Source: Streptomyces sp. DG1A-41 (GTDB taxonomy: Bacteria > Actinomycetota > Actinomycetes > Streptomycetales > Streptomycetaceae). Taken from it: DNA of 64,000 nucleotides. The stretch is from assembly GCF_037055355.1 (NCBI RefSeq), contig NZ_CP146350.1:5107001-5171000 (forward strand), written 5' to 3'. Shown here one piece after another: positions 52,081 through 63,161 of the stretch; position 1 is the first letter of the stretch, and every line of letters begins with the position of its first letter. The position numbers and the translations under genes were made by a program. The notes below the pieces were generated by a model that saw nothing but the letters and a program-made list of their open reading frames with translations, was not told where the DNA came from and did no database searches.

Positions 52081-53280
52081 GTGAACGTGCTGGACATCTT
52101 GTTGCTGGTCGCCGCCGTGTGGTTCGCGGTCGTCGGGTACCGCCAGGGGTTCGTCGTCGGCATCCTGTCGGTGATCGGCTTCCTGGGCGGCGGTCTCGTC
52201 GCGGTGTACGCGCTGCCCGTCATCTGGGACGCGATCACGGACAACGCGGAGGTGAGCACGACCGCGGCCGTCGTCGCGGTCGTCGTCGTCATCGTCTGCG
52301 CCTCCGTCGGCCAGGCACTCACCACCCACCTGGGCAACAAGCTGCGCCGGCACATCACCTGGTCCCCGGCCCGGGCCCTGGACGCCACCGGCGGCGCCCT
52401 GGTCAACGTCGTGGCGATGCTCCTGGTCGCCTGGCTGATCGGCTCTGCCCTCGCGGGCACCACGCTGCCGACGCTCGGCAAGGAGGTCCGCAACTCCAAG
52501 GTGCTGCAGGGCGTCTCCCAGGCGCTGCCGGAGCAGGCCGCCACCTGGTTCGCGGACTTCTCCTCGGTCCTCGCGCAGAACGGCTTCCCGCAGGTCTTCA
52601 GCCCGTTCGCGAACGAGCCGATCACCGACGTCCGGCCGCCGGACCCGGCATTGGCCAACAGCCCGGTGGCGACCCGCGCCCAGCGCTCCATCGTCAAGGT
52701 CATGGGCACGGCCCCGAGCTGCGGCAAGGTCCTGGAGGGCACCGGCTTCGTCTTCGGCGACCGCCGCGTCATGACCAACGCGCATGTGGTGGGCGGCGTC
52801 GACGAGCCGACCGTGCAGATAGGCGGCGAGGGCAAGAAGTACGACGCCACGGTCGTGCTCTACGACTGGCGGCGCGACATCGCCGTACTGGACGTGCCGG
52901 ACCTCAAGGCGCCCGCGCTGCGGTTCACCACCGAGGACGCGGGCAGCGGCGACGGCGCGATCGTCGCGGGCTTCCCGGAGAACGGGGCGTACGACGTGCG
53001 TGCCGCACGCGTGCGTGGCCGCATCACGGCCAACGGCCCGGACATCTACCACCGCGGCACGGTCCGCCGCGACGTCTACTCCCTCTACGCGACCGTCCGC
53101 CAGGGCAACTCCGGCGGCCCGCTGCTCACGCCCGACGGCAGGGTCTACGGCGTCGTCTTCGCCAAGTCCCTCGACGACGCCGAGACGGGCTACGCGCTGA
53201 CCGTGGACGAGATCCAGGAGGACATCACCAAGGGGCGCACCGCGAACCAGCAGGTGGGCAGCGACAGCTGCGCGCTCTAG
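52081..53280 (+). CDS. MarP-like membrane serine protease
   Basis: A 399-residue protein. Four N-terminal membrane helices (about residues 1-125, CvpA-like) are followed by a trypsin-like protease outside the membrane with H235 (TNAHVVGG), D266 (RRDIAVL) and S344 (QGNSGGPLL). Two cysteines (PSCGKV and the final SCAL) could form a disulfide. In Mycobacterium tuberculosis MarP is needed for acid and oxidative stress resistance. GTG start 52081, 13 bp after the CoA pyrophosphatase gene. Confidence 0.92.
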   Translation: MNVLDILLLVAAVWFAVVGYRQGFVVGILSVIGFLGGGLVAVYALPVIWDAITDNAEVSTTAAVVAVVVVIVCASVGQALTTHLGNKLRRHITWSPARALDATGGALVNVVAMLLVAWLIGSALAGTTLPTLGKEVRNSKVLQGVSQALPEQAATWFADFSSVLAQNGFPQVFSPFANEPITDVRPPDPALANSPVATRAQRSIVKVMGTAPSCGKVLEGTGFVFGDRRVMTNAHVVGGVDEPTVQIGGEGKKYDATVVLYDWRRDIAVLDVPDLKAPALRFTTEDAGSGDGAIVAGFPENGAYDVRAARVRGRITANGPDIYHRGTVRRDVYSLYATVRQGNSGGPLLTPDGRVYGVVFAKSLDDAETGYALTVDEIQEDITKGRTANQQVGSDSCAL

Positions 53281-53307
53281 GAGCGGCCCTGATGCGGCAG
53301 GCGTCGG

Positions 53308-53331
53308 GGCGTCACTCGCGTGGGTGACGCC
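53308..53331 (+). terminator. Terminator-like hairpin after the MarP-like gene
   Basis: Arms GGCGTCAC and GTGACGCC with an 8-base loop, 28 bp after the stop. The 361-bp gap that follows has no gene; near 53565-53593 the word CAATTGGCC occurs twice, 20 bp apart. Confidence 0.7.
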
Positions 53332-53641
53332 TCAGTCGCGTGTGTGGCGTAGACGTACGGAGACCCAGCGGGCGCGGCGGCGGAGGATACGCGGGATCCC
53401 GACCCTGGGGTCCGCGGTCGCCATCTGTGGTGCACCGCTTCGCTGGTGGGGGTTCGCACCGCCCGCCGAGCGGCGATTGCGGCTTGCGTCACTGTAGTCG
53501 TGCGTCCAGCCCATACCCCGACGTGTGCCCCTGACCCATGGTCGATAACCGCCCCGGGGGCGTCCAATTGGCCTATGCGTCAGGCAATTGGCCGTTCGTC
53601 GGACAAGCGTTCACGTGTGGATACCGGCCGCGGTCACCCGG

Positions 53642-54580
53642 TCACCGATCGGGTTCGGGATCCTTCAGCCAGTTGATGAGCTCCGAGGAGAACGCGACCG
53701 GGTCCTCCTCGTGCGGGAAGTGGCCGAGGCCGTCGAACAGGCGCCAGCGGTACGGGGCTTCGACGTACTCGCCGGAGCCGGCCGCGCTGCGCGTGCGCAT
53801 CACCGGGTCGAGCGAGCCGTGCAGATGGAGCGTCGGCACGCGCACGGGCCGCTTCATCCGGCGGTTGAACTGGATGCCGTCCGGGCGGGCCAGGGAGCGC
53901 ACCATCCAGCGGTACGGCTCGACCGCGCAGTGCGCCGCGGAGGGGATGCACATGGCGCGGCGGTACGTCCGGAGCGCCTCCTCCTCCGGCGGGCGCGGCC
54001 CGGACCAGTCCTGGATCAGCCGGGCTATGAGCTCCCCGTCGTCGGCGGTGAGCTGCCGCTCCGGGATCCAGGGCCGCTGGAACCCCCAGATGTGTGAACC
54101 GGCGCGGGTCTGCTTGACGTCTCGCAGCATGGCCGCGCGCCAGCGCCGCGGATGTGGCATGGACGCGACCGCCAGCCGCCGCACCAGCTTGGGGCGCATC
54201 ACGGCCGCCGTCCACGCGAGGTACCCGCCCAGGTCGTGGCCGACCAGCGCGGCGTCCGGCTCGCCGAGCGAGCGGATGACGCCGGTGACGTCGAGCGCGA
54301 GGTTGGCGGGGTCGTAACCGCGCGGCGTGCGGTCGCTGCCCCCGACGCCCCGCAGGTCCATGGCGACGGCCCGGAAACCCGCGTCGGCGAGCGCCACGAG
54401 CTGGTGCCGCCAGGTCCACCAGAACTGCGGGAAGCCGTGCAGGAGGAGCACCAGCGGCCCGTCGCCCAGCTCGGCGATGTGGAAGCGGGCGCCGTTGGCG
54501 GCGACGTCGCGATGGTTCCAGGGGCCGTCCAGCAGCACGGCCGAAGCCGGTTGTGCCGGGGGAGTGGCGGGGTCGGTCAT
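53642..54580 (-). CDS. Alpha/beta-fold hydrolase (epoxide hydrolase-like)
   Basis: A 312-residue enzyme. It has LLLHGFPQFWWTWRHQL with the HG oxyanion region, LVGHDLGGYLAW with the aspartate nucleophile (residue about 117), and late LDPVMR and GLGHFPHEEDP holding the acid and histidine. A nucleophilic aspartate in GHDLGG plus the HGFP motif points to the epoxide hydrolase/dehalogenase branch. Substrate unknown. It overlaps the upstream membrane protein gene by 4 bp. Confidence 0.86.
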   Translation of the reverse strand: MTDPATPPAQPASAVLLDGPWNHRDVAANGARFHIAELGDGPLVLLLHGFPQFWWTWRHQLVALADAGFRAVAMDLRGVGGSDRTPRGYDPANLALDVTGVIRSLGEPDAALVGHDLGGYLAWTAAVMRPKLVRRLAVASMPHPRRWRAAMLRDVKQTRAGSHIWGFQRPWIPERQLTADDGELIARLIQDWSGPRPPEEEALRTYRRAMCIPSAAHCAVEPYRWMVRSLARPDGIQFNRRMKRPVRVPTLHLHGSLDPVMRTRSAAGSGEYVEAPYRWRLFDGLGHFPHEEDPVAFSSELINWLKDPEPDR

Positions 54581-55065
54581 GACGACGAGCGTGCCACAAC
54601 CTCGATGGCCTCGGGGACCCGGTCCTTCGCAAGCTCCGGCCGCGGGTGCGGCTTGGCCTTCTGCAGGACGCCCGCGGTCTCCTTCATGGAAGCGGCGACC
54701 TTCTGCGGGCCCTTGCTCTTCTTGGCCTTCTTCGCGAAGACCACGCCGATCAGCGCGAGCACGACCGCGACCAGTACGTTCGCCGCGAAGGACAGCAGGA
54801 AGCAGATCGCGAGGTTCCAGTCGCTCCAGGTGCGGATGCCGTACGCCAGCGCGAAGTTCAGCATCGGCAGGGAGAACAGCAGTACCGCACCCGCCATCGA
54901 GAAGGCGCCGCCGCTGGTCGCGCCGCGCTTCACGTCCTGCTTGAGCTGCGCCTTCGCCAGCGCGATCTCGTCGTGCACCAGCGCCGACATTTCCGCCGTC
55001 GCCGAGGCGAACAGCTGGCCGATGGTGCGTTCGGCGCCGACCGGGCTGCCGTCGGGTGCGCTCAT
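54577..55065 (-). CDS. Phage-holin-family/DUF1469 membrane protein
   Basis: A 162-residue protein with a helical cytosolic start (IGQLFASATAEMSALVHDEIALAKAQLKQDVKRG), two membrane helices (about 58-82 and 87-112) and a lysine-rich tail (KKAKKSKGPQKVAASMKETA). This is the PF07332/DUF1469 'putative actinobacterial holin-X' layout; despite the name, chromosomal members are not known to lyse cells. The ATG at 55065 follows a GGGAG site. It is co-translated with the hydrolase. Confidence 0.85.
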   Translation of the reverse strand: MSAPDGSPVGAERTIGQLFASATAEMSALVHDEIALAKAQLKQDVKRGATSGGAFSMAGAVLLFSLPMLNFALAYGIRTWSDWNLAICFLLSFAANVLVAVVLALIGVVFAKKAKKSKGPQKVAASMKETAGVLQKAKPHPRPELAKDRVPEAIEVVARSSS

Positions 55066-55184
55066 CGCGGTCTCCCTCTTCTGCGTACGGTCCGATTTCC
55101 GCGTTTGTGCCTGACTGGCCACAGTCGTCCGACTGCGTACGGCCTGACTGCGTACGGTCCCGTCTTTTGTACCGTCCCGTCAGA

Positions 55185-56621
55185 TCATGCCGGACGGTGG
55201 TGGTCCTCGCCTGCCCCGCCGGGTACTTCGGCAAGCCCGTGCCGCGCGACTGCCTTCTCCTGGGCGATCCTGCGGTGTTCGGCGGCCTTGCGTTCGTAGA
55301 GGTCGGCCAGCCGCAGGTGGTACGCCGGGTCGTCCTCCTCGTAGATGTCCGGGATGCCGTCGAGGTCCTCGTCGCGCTCCTCGGCCTCCCACAGGCGGCG
55401 GTACTTGGTGTTCCGCAGCTTCAGCAGCACGGTCGCCAGCGTCGCGGCGACGAGCGAGCCCAGCAGCACGGCGGCCTTGACCTCGCCGGTCATCGTCTGG
55501 TCGCCCTCGAAGGCGAGTTCGCCGATGAGCAGCGAGACGGTGAAGCCGATGCCGGCGAGACTCGCCACCGCGAACACGTCCGCCCAGGCGAGATCGTCGC
55601 TGAGCGACGCCCGGGTGAATCGGGCCGTCAGCCAGGTCCCGCCGAAGATGCCGAGCGTCTTGCCGACGACGAGTCCGAGCACCACGCCGAGGGGCTCTGG
55701 CGTGGTGAACACGTCGACGAGCGCGCCGCCGGAGATGGAGACACCCGCGCTGAACAGCGCGAACAGCGGTACGGCCAGGCCCGCCGACAGGGGCCGTACG
55801 AGGTGCTCGATGTGTTCGCCGGGGGAGTGGGCCTCGCCCTCGTGGCGGTGGCAGCGCAGCATGAGGCCCATGGCGACACCGGCGATGGTGGCGTGGATGC
55901 CGCTGTTGTACATCAGTGCCCAGACGACCAGCGCGAGCGGCACGTACACGTACCAGCCGCGTACGCCCTTGCGCAGCAGCAGCCAGAAGAGGGCCAGACC
56001 CGCGACGGCGCCGCCGAGCGCGGCGAAGTTCAGGTCGTCGGTGAAGAACGCGGCGATGATCAGGATCGCGAAGAGGTCGTCGACGACGGCGAGCGTGAGC
56101 AGGAAGGCCCGCAGCGCGCTCGGCAGGGACGTGCCGATGACCGCGAGCACGGCGAGCGCGAAGGCGATGTCGGTGGCGGTGGGCACGGCCCAGCCGGCCA
56201 GGGAACCGCCGCCGGTGGCGTTGGTGAGGACGTAGACGAGCGCCGGTACGGCCATCCCGCACAGCGCGGCGACGACCGGCAGCGCGGCGGCCTTGGGGTC
56301 GCGCAGGTCGCCCGCGACGAGTTCCCGTTTGAGTTCGATCCCGGCGACGAAGAAGAAGACCGCGAGCAGGCCGTCGGCGGCCCAGTGCGCGACCGACAGG
56401 TCCAGGCCGAGGGAGGCGGGGCCCAGGTGGAAGTGGGAGACGCTCTCGTAGCTGTCGCGCAGCGCGGGGATGTTCGCCCAGAGCAGCGCGGTGACCGCGG
56501 CGACGAGCAGCAGAACCCCGCCGACGGTCTCGGTACGCAGCGCGTCCGCCACGTAGGTCCGCTCGGGGAGGGAGAGCCGGTCGAGAACCTTGCGGGGCGT
56601 GGAGGGGCGGGGCGCGGTCAC
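55185..56621 (-). CDS. nhaA: Na+/H+ antiporter NhaA
   Basis: A 478-residue antiporter with 11-12 helices. It shows VFFFVAGIELKRELVAGDLRDPKAAALPVVAALCGMAVPALVY, the ion-site aspartate pair in LTLAVVDDLFAILIIAAFF, and PTATDIAFALAVLAVIG. It exports sodium in exchange for protons. A hydrophilic C-terminal extension of about 65 residues after the last helix (EERDEDLDGIPDIYEEDDPAYHLRLADLYERKAAEHRRIA) is highly charged and is typical of actinobacterial NhaA. The GTG at 56621 follows GGAGGT. Confidence 0.95.
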   Translation of the reverse strand: MTAPRPSTPRKVLDRLSLPERTYVADALRTETVGGVLLLVAAVTALLWANIPALRDSYESVSHFHLGPASLGLDLSVAHWAADGLLAVFFFVAGIELKRELVAGDLRDPKAAALPVVAALCGMAVPALVYVLTNATGGGSLAGWAVPTATDIAFALAVLAVIGTSLPSALRAFLLTLAVVDDLFAILIIAAFFTDDLNFAALGGAVAGLALFWLLLRKGVRGWYVYVPLALVVWALMYNSGIHATIAGVAMGLMLRCHRHEGEAHSPGEHIEHLVRPLSAGLAVPLFALFSAGVSISGGALVDVFTTPEPLGVVLGLVVGKTLGIFGGTWLTARFTRASLSDDLAWADVFAVASLAGIGFTVSLLIGELAFEGDQTMTGEVKAAVLLGSLVAATLATVLLKLRNTKYRRLWEAEERDEDLDGIPDIYEEDDPAYHLRLADLYERKAAEHRRIAQEKAVARHGLAEVPGGAGEDHHRPA

Positions 56622-56766
56622 GTGGGAGACCTCCGGTCGGTGGGCAGGGCTGAACGCTTGCCGACCAGACTTCCCGGCGCACCATGAAGCAGTTGTTTTT
56701 CTTAGCCTAGGTAAGCATTCTAGGCAAACGTATGGCCGAGCGCATCCAGTGATCATCGGAGGTGCC

Positions 56767-56805
56767 GAAGGGGCACTCGGCGTGCCGTCCGCCGGGTGCC
56801 CCTTC
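56767..56805 (-). terminator. Terminator hairpin after acs
   Basis: Arms GAAGGGGCAC and GTGCCCCTTC with an inner CGGCG/CGCCG stem, 28 bp past the acs stop on the minus strand. Confidence 0.85.
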
Positions 56806-56832
56806 AGCCGCTGCGCTATGCCTGTGCGGTGA

Positions 56833-58787
<1,955 letters not shown>

Positions 58788-58791
<4 letters not shown>

Positions 58792-58838
58792 TGTCCCATC
58801 TCCTTGCTCAGCAGGTTGGCCAGGCTTTCGTTGCTCAC
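58788..58838 (-). CDS. 16-residue leader ORF resembling the Acs N terminus
   Basis: A GTG at 58838, behind AAAGGCAG, opens [16 protein letters not shown] and stops at 58788-58790, overlapping the acs start. Its sequence closely resembles the Acs start ([12 protein letters not shown]) and fits the form [12 protein letters not shown] recall for other streptomycete Acs proteins. Either a partial duplication rebuilt the start of acs, or the ORF tunes translation by coupling. The gap beyond, to 59169, shows only GC-rich low complexity. Confidence 0.5.
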
Positions 58839-59169
58839 GGCATCTGCCTTTCCCAGGGTGTCCGTTGTGTCCCAGGCCACAGCTCATCAGACCCGGGGGT
58901 GCGGTGACAAGGGCCGACCGCCGATTGGTTTAGACCTATCGGGCGGTGGTGTCGGCGGCCGGCGTCATCCGTACCCACGGACGCCGACCAGGGAAGGTTC
59001 AGTGCGTGTAACGCGCGTCACCCATCGGGGCGGGGGCGCGTGTGGCGCGCGGGCGGTGGGGGTGTGCGGCCCGCTGGCCGTCGGGGCCGTCGGGGCCGTC
59101 GGGGCGTCCGGGCCGCACACCCGCGCACGTGCCGGGCTTACGCCGTCAAGGGCTCACGCCGTCACGGGC

Positions 59170-61539
59170 TCACACCGTCAGGTCCGCCTCGCGTACGTGG
59201 TCGAAGACGACGCCGTCGTCCCTCTCGGTGAGCAGGTAGGACTCGGCCTCGCCCACGTGGAAGTACATCCCGTGCAGCTCCAGGGTGCCCTCGTCGAGGG
59301 CCCGGGCCACCGAGTCGTGGGCGCGCAGGTGCTCCAACTGCTGGACCACGTTGGTCAGGGAGAGCTGCTCGACCACGTCCTCGGGCGCCCGCCCGGCCAG
59401 CCTGCCCCACGGCCGGCTGTCGTCGGCCATGCGCTCCAGGCTCGGCAGCCCGTGCCGCAGCCAACGCTTCAGCGGTGTCCGGGCGCCGCCGGGCTCGGAG
59501 TTGAGCAGCGCCTGCATGGCGCCGCAGCCCGAGTGCCCGCACACCGTGATGGACCGCACGCGCAGCACGTCCACGGCGTACTCGATCGCGGCCGCCACCG
59601 AGTCGTCGCCGCTCTCCTCGCCCGGTCGTGGGACGAGGTTGCCCACGTTGCGCACGACGAACAGGTCGCCCGGACCACTGGAGGTGATCATCGATGTGAC
59701 CAGCCGTGAGTCGGCGCAGGTCAGGAACAGCTGCGACGGCCGCTGCCCCTCACGCGCCAGGCGGGCCAGCTCGCTGCGCACCAGGGGCGCGGTGTTGCGC
59801 TGGAACGCGCTGATGCCACGGGCCAGTTCGTGCCCGCGGGCGCCGCCGGCGCCGGTCGGGTCCGGCTCGGCGCGGTCCGTCCCGCCCGGGTCTTTCCGGG
59901 AAGGGGGAGCGGGCTGGGGGCGGTCGCACTGGTGGTTGCGCCAGGGCGTCCAGGGTCGGCAGCGGCAGCCGGTGAAGGCCTGCGGCTCGTGGATGCGGGT
60001 GCCGGGGTCCCGGCCGGTGATCTCGACGGTGCCGCCCTGCGCGGTGTGCGTCTTCTGCCAGTCCTGCAACGTCTCGTACGCCGCGTGGTCCATGAACGAC
60101 CCGTCCAGCTCGACGACGGTGTCGGCTCCGTGGGGTACGAGATGCAGGGCCCGGCTGAGCCGGGGCACCGCGAGGAACGTCAACTGTCCTCTGACGTGTA
60201 CGTGATGGACTCCTTCCGTCTCTTCGTGCGTGATGCGGGTGCGGGCGAGGCGGTGCAGGGCGACGCCGACGGCCATGGCGATGCCCAGCGCCACGCCTTC
60301 CAGGACGCCGAGGGATACGACGCCGAGGGTCGTGACGGCGTACACCCACACTTCTCGGTGGCGCGTCACCGTGCGGATGTGGTGCAGGGACACCATCTGG
60401 ATGCCGACGGCCATCACCAGGGCGGCGAGCGAGGCGAGCGGGATGAGCTCCAGGATCGGGACCATCAGCAGCGCGGCGATCACTACGAGAACGCCGTGCA
60501 GCATCGTGGAGTTCCGGCTCACCGCGCCCGCGTGGACATTCGCCGAAGTCCGCACGGCCACGCCCGCGATGGGCAGTCCGCCGAGCGAGCCGGAGACGAT
60601 GTTGGCGGCGCCCTGCCCGAGCAGTTCGCGGTCGAGGTCGGAGCGCCGGACGCGGGCGGGCAGGTCCGGGCGGCCGGCCACCAGCTTGTCCACGGCGACC
60701 GCGCCGAGCAGTGACTGCACACTGCACACCAGCGTGGTGGTGAGCACCGCGGCGACGAGGCCGAGCACGGGGCCCTCGGGCAGTCCGCCGAGGGCGTGGT
60801 TGCTCCAGGACGGCAGGTCGACCTTGGGCAGGCGAAGGCCGGCGAGGGCGGCGGCCGCGCTGGCTCCGGTGACGGCGACGAGCGCGGCCGGGATCTTGCG
60901 CAGCAGGCGTCCGGCCCGGCCGGGCAGTCTCGGCCAGAGCAGCAGCAGAGCCAGGGTCAGCGCGCTCACCGACACGGCCGCGGGGCGCATGTCCGCCAAC
61001 TGGGCGGGCAGAGCGCGGAGGTTGTCCGGGACGGAGCTCTGCGGTGTGCCGCCGAGCACGATGTGCAGCTGGGCGACGGCGATGGTGACGCCGATCCCGG
61101 CGAGCATGCCGTGCACGATGGCGGGGCTGACGGCGAGGGCGCCACGGGCCACACGCAGGCAGCCCAGGCCGAGTTGGGCGAGGCCGGCGAGGACGGTGAT
61201 GGCGCACGTCGTCCGCCAGCCGTAGCGCTGGATGAGATCGGCGGTGACGACGGTGAGTCCGGCGGCCGGCCCGCTCACCTGGAGCGGGGAGCCGCCGAGC
61301 CGTCCGGCGACGAGCCCACCCACGGCGGCGGCGACGAGGCCGGCCTGGAGCGGTGCGCCGGTGGCGAGGGCGATGCCCAGGGAAAGGGGCAGGGCGATCA
61401 GGAAGACCGCGATCGAGGCCGACACGTCGGCACCCGCGATCCGGAAGCGGCGGGGGCCGCCCGGCGGCGGGCTGTGGGGTCGATGGGTGCGTTCGGTCCG
61501 GTTCGGATCGGCGGCACGAGTGGGGACGCAGGCTGACAT
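59170..61539 (-). CDS. SulP-family anion transporter fused to a beta-carbonic anhydrase
   Basis: A 789-residue fusion. The first 480 residues are a SulP transporter with about ten helices (FLIALPLSLGIALATGAPLQ, GSPLQVSGPAAGLTVVTADL, GSLGGLPIAGVAVRTSANVHAG) and a STAS-like domain (about 395-480) with VELDGSFMDHAAYETLQDWQ. After a linker, residues 590-780 are a beta-carbonic anhydrase with zinc ligands in LTCADSRL (Cys, Asp) and VCGHSGCGAMQAL (His, Cys). Such fusions carry bicarbonate and interconvert it with CO2. The ATG at 61539 follows GGAGGAG. Confidence 0.92.
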   Translation of the reverse strand: MSACVPTRAADPNRTERTHRPHSPPPGGPRRFRIAGADVSASIAVFLIALPLSLGIALATGAPLQAGLVAAAVGGLVAGRLGGSPLQVSGPAAGLTVVTADLIQRYGWRTTCAITVLAGLAQLGLGCLRVARGALAVSPAIVHGMLAGIGVTIAVAQLHIVLGGTPQSSVPDNLRALPAQLADMRPAAVSVSALTLALLLLWPRLPGRAGRLLRKIPAALVAVTGASAAAALAGLRLPKVDLPSWSNHALGGLPEGPVLGLVAAVLTTTLVCSVQSLLGAVAVDKLVAGRPDLPARVRRSDLDRELLGQGAANIVSGSLGGLPIAGVAVRTSANVHAGAVSRNSTMLHGVLVVIAALLMVPILELIPLASLAALVMAVGIQMVSLHHIRTVTRHREVWVYAVTTLGVVSLGVLEGVALGIAMAVGVALHRLARTRITHEETEGVHHVHVRGQLTFLAVPRLSRALHLVPHGADTVVELDGSFMDHAAYETLQDWQKTHTAQGGTVEITGRDPGTRIHEPQAFTGCRCRPWTPWRNHQCDRPQPAPPSRKDPGGTDRAEPDPTGAGGARGHELARGISAFQRNTAPLVRSELARLAREGQRPSQLFLTCADSRLVTSMITSSGPGDLFVVRNVGNLVPRPGEESGDDSVAAAIEYAVDVLRVRSITVCGHSGCGAMQALLNSEPGGARTPLKRWLRHGLPSLERMADDSRPWGRLAGRAPEDVVEQLSLTNVVQQLEHLRAHDSVARALDEGTLELHGMYFHVGEAESYLLTERDDGVVFDHVREADLTV

Positions 61540-61834
61540 GGGTTTCCCGTCTCCTCCGGGGCTGCGCGGTCGCGTAACGCGGGCTCCCCGCTCGGGGCGG
61601 GGGTCGGTCGCGGCCGTGGGCACGGTGCAAAACGGCGGGATGAATCAACGCTCGGTAAACGAATCGTAATGCAGGGTAAAGGGCGAGCATGGTCTTTACG
61701 GGCAAATGGGTGAATAAATACCCCCGAAGGGTGAAGTGGCTATGTGATCGGCTTGTCGTACTAATTCCTTCTCGGTCTCGTGCGAATTTGGCGGCGCTGT
61801 CCGCACCCGAGAGAAGGAAGAAGGTGGGCGGAAC

Positions 61835-63097
61835 ATGGCCGCCACCCACAGGATCGCCGCGGGCTCCGTGATCGCCGCGGTCTGCGCCGCATCGCTCGCC
61901 GGTTGCGTGACCGGCACAGCGCCACAGGAGCCCCCCGCCCCGCCCAAGACGAAGCCGGCTCCGGCGCCGAAGAGCGCGGTCCGGCTGATCGGAGACGGCT
62001 CCACCGCCTACACCGGCGCCCAGCCCCACCTGCCCAGGCCCGAGCGGCTGCGGCCCGGCCAGAAGCCCCCGCAGTTCGTCGTCTTCTCCTGGGACGGCGC
62101 GGGCGAGGACAGCCAGAAGCTGTTCTCGCACTTCCGCAAGGTCGCCAAGGCGAACAACGCGACCATGACCTACTTCCTGAGCGGCGTGTACCTGCTGCCG
62201 AGCGAGAAGCGCGACCTGTACCGGCCGCCGCAGCACTCCCCGGGCCGTTCCGACATCGGCTTCAACGACCGCCGCGGCATCGCCGCCACCGTGGAGCAGC
62301 TGCGCCTGGCGTGGCTGGAGGGCAACGAGATCGGCACCCACTTCAACGGCCACTTCTGCGGCAGCAGTGGCGGGGTCGGCGAATGGTCCGTGCAGGACTG
62401 GAAGGACGAGATCGCCCAGGCCAAGCAGTTCGTGAAGACCTGGAAGACCAACACCGGCATGCAGGACGCGTCCCCGCTGCCCTTCGACTACGACAAGGAG
62501 CTCATCGGCGCCCGCACGCCCTGCCTGGAGGGCCAGCGGAACTTCATGAAGGCGGCCCGCGACCTTGGCCTCCGCTACGACACCAGCGGCGTCAACGACC
62601 AGGTCTGGCCCAAGAAGAAGCAGGGCCTGTGGGACGTCTCCATGCAGCTCGTGCCGTTCCCCGGCCACTCCTACGAGCAGCTGACCATGGACTACAACTT
62701 CATGGTCAACCAGTCGGGCACCACCACCCAGGGCAACCCCGCCATGCACGACTTCTGGGGCGATCAGATGCGCGACGGCCTGCTCAGGGGCTTCTACCGG
62801 GCGTACGACGGCAACCGCGCGCCCCTGATCATCGGCAACCACTTCGAGTCCTGGAACGGCGGCACCTACATGCGGGCCGTCGAGGAGGTCATCGAGACGG
62901 TGTGCACCAAGCAGGAGGTGCGCTGTGTCTCGTTCCGGCAGCTGGTGGACTGGCTCGACGCCCAGGACCCGACGACGCTGGAGAAGCTGCGCACGCTGAA
63001 GGTCGGCGAGGCGCCGAAGCAGGGCTGGGCGTCCTTCCTCGCGGGCAGGCCCGCCCCGGCCCCGAAGGGCGTGCCCGGGGCTCCGGCGGCACGCTAG
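61835..63097 (+). CDS. Polysaccharide-deacetylase-like lipoprotein
   Basis: A 420-residue lipoprotein. The signal ends in a lipobox (SLAGC, cysteine at 24), then a proline-rich linker. The fold resembles carbohydrate esterase family 4: FVVFSWDGAGEDSQ (first aspartate), NEIGTHFNGHFCGS with the H-x3-H zinc pair, and IGARTPCLEG in place of the usual RxPYG. The presence of all three blocks suggests an active deacetylase on cell-surface glycan, though the first block departs from the usual TFDDG. It is preceded by a ribosome site GAGAGAAGGAAGAAGG. The GC content is slightly lower in its upstream region. Confidence 0.75.
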   Translation: MAATHRIAAGSVIAAVCAASLAGCVTGTAPQEPPAPPKTKPAPAPKSAVRLIGDGSTAYTGAQPHLPRPERLRPGQKPPQFVVFSWDGAGEDSQKLFSHFRKVAKANNATMTYFLSGVYLLPSEKRDLYRPPQHSPGRSDIGFNDRRGIAATVEQLRLAWLEGNEIGTHFNGHFCGSSGGVGEWSVQDWKDEIAQAKQFVKTWKTNTGMQDASPLPFDYDKELIGARTPCLEGQRNFMKAARDLGLRYDTSGVNDQVWPKKKQGLWDVSMQLVPFPGHSYEQLTMDYNFMVNQSGTTTQGNPAMHDFWGDQMRDGLLRGFYRAYDGNRAPLIIGNHFESWNGGTYMRAVEEVIETVCTKQEVRCVSFRQLVDWLDAQDPTTLEKLRTLKVGEAPKQGWASFLAGRPAPAPKGVPGAPAAR

Positions 63098-63161
63098 CGG
63101 CCCGAGTGAAGATGGCCACTCCGCCGTGGGGCGGACCCCTGGGGTGCGTAGGGTCGTACTC

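Noticed and set aside
53277..53567. A 96-codon minus-strand frame in the gap after the MarP-like gene
   Set aside because: No ribosome site, no recognisable segment, and it covers a terminator hairpin.
59040..59120. GTCGGGGCC direct repeats after the SulP gene
   Set aside because: Short GC slippage tract with no structure or conservation argument; too weak to list.
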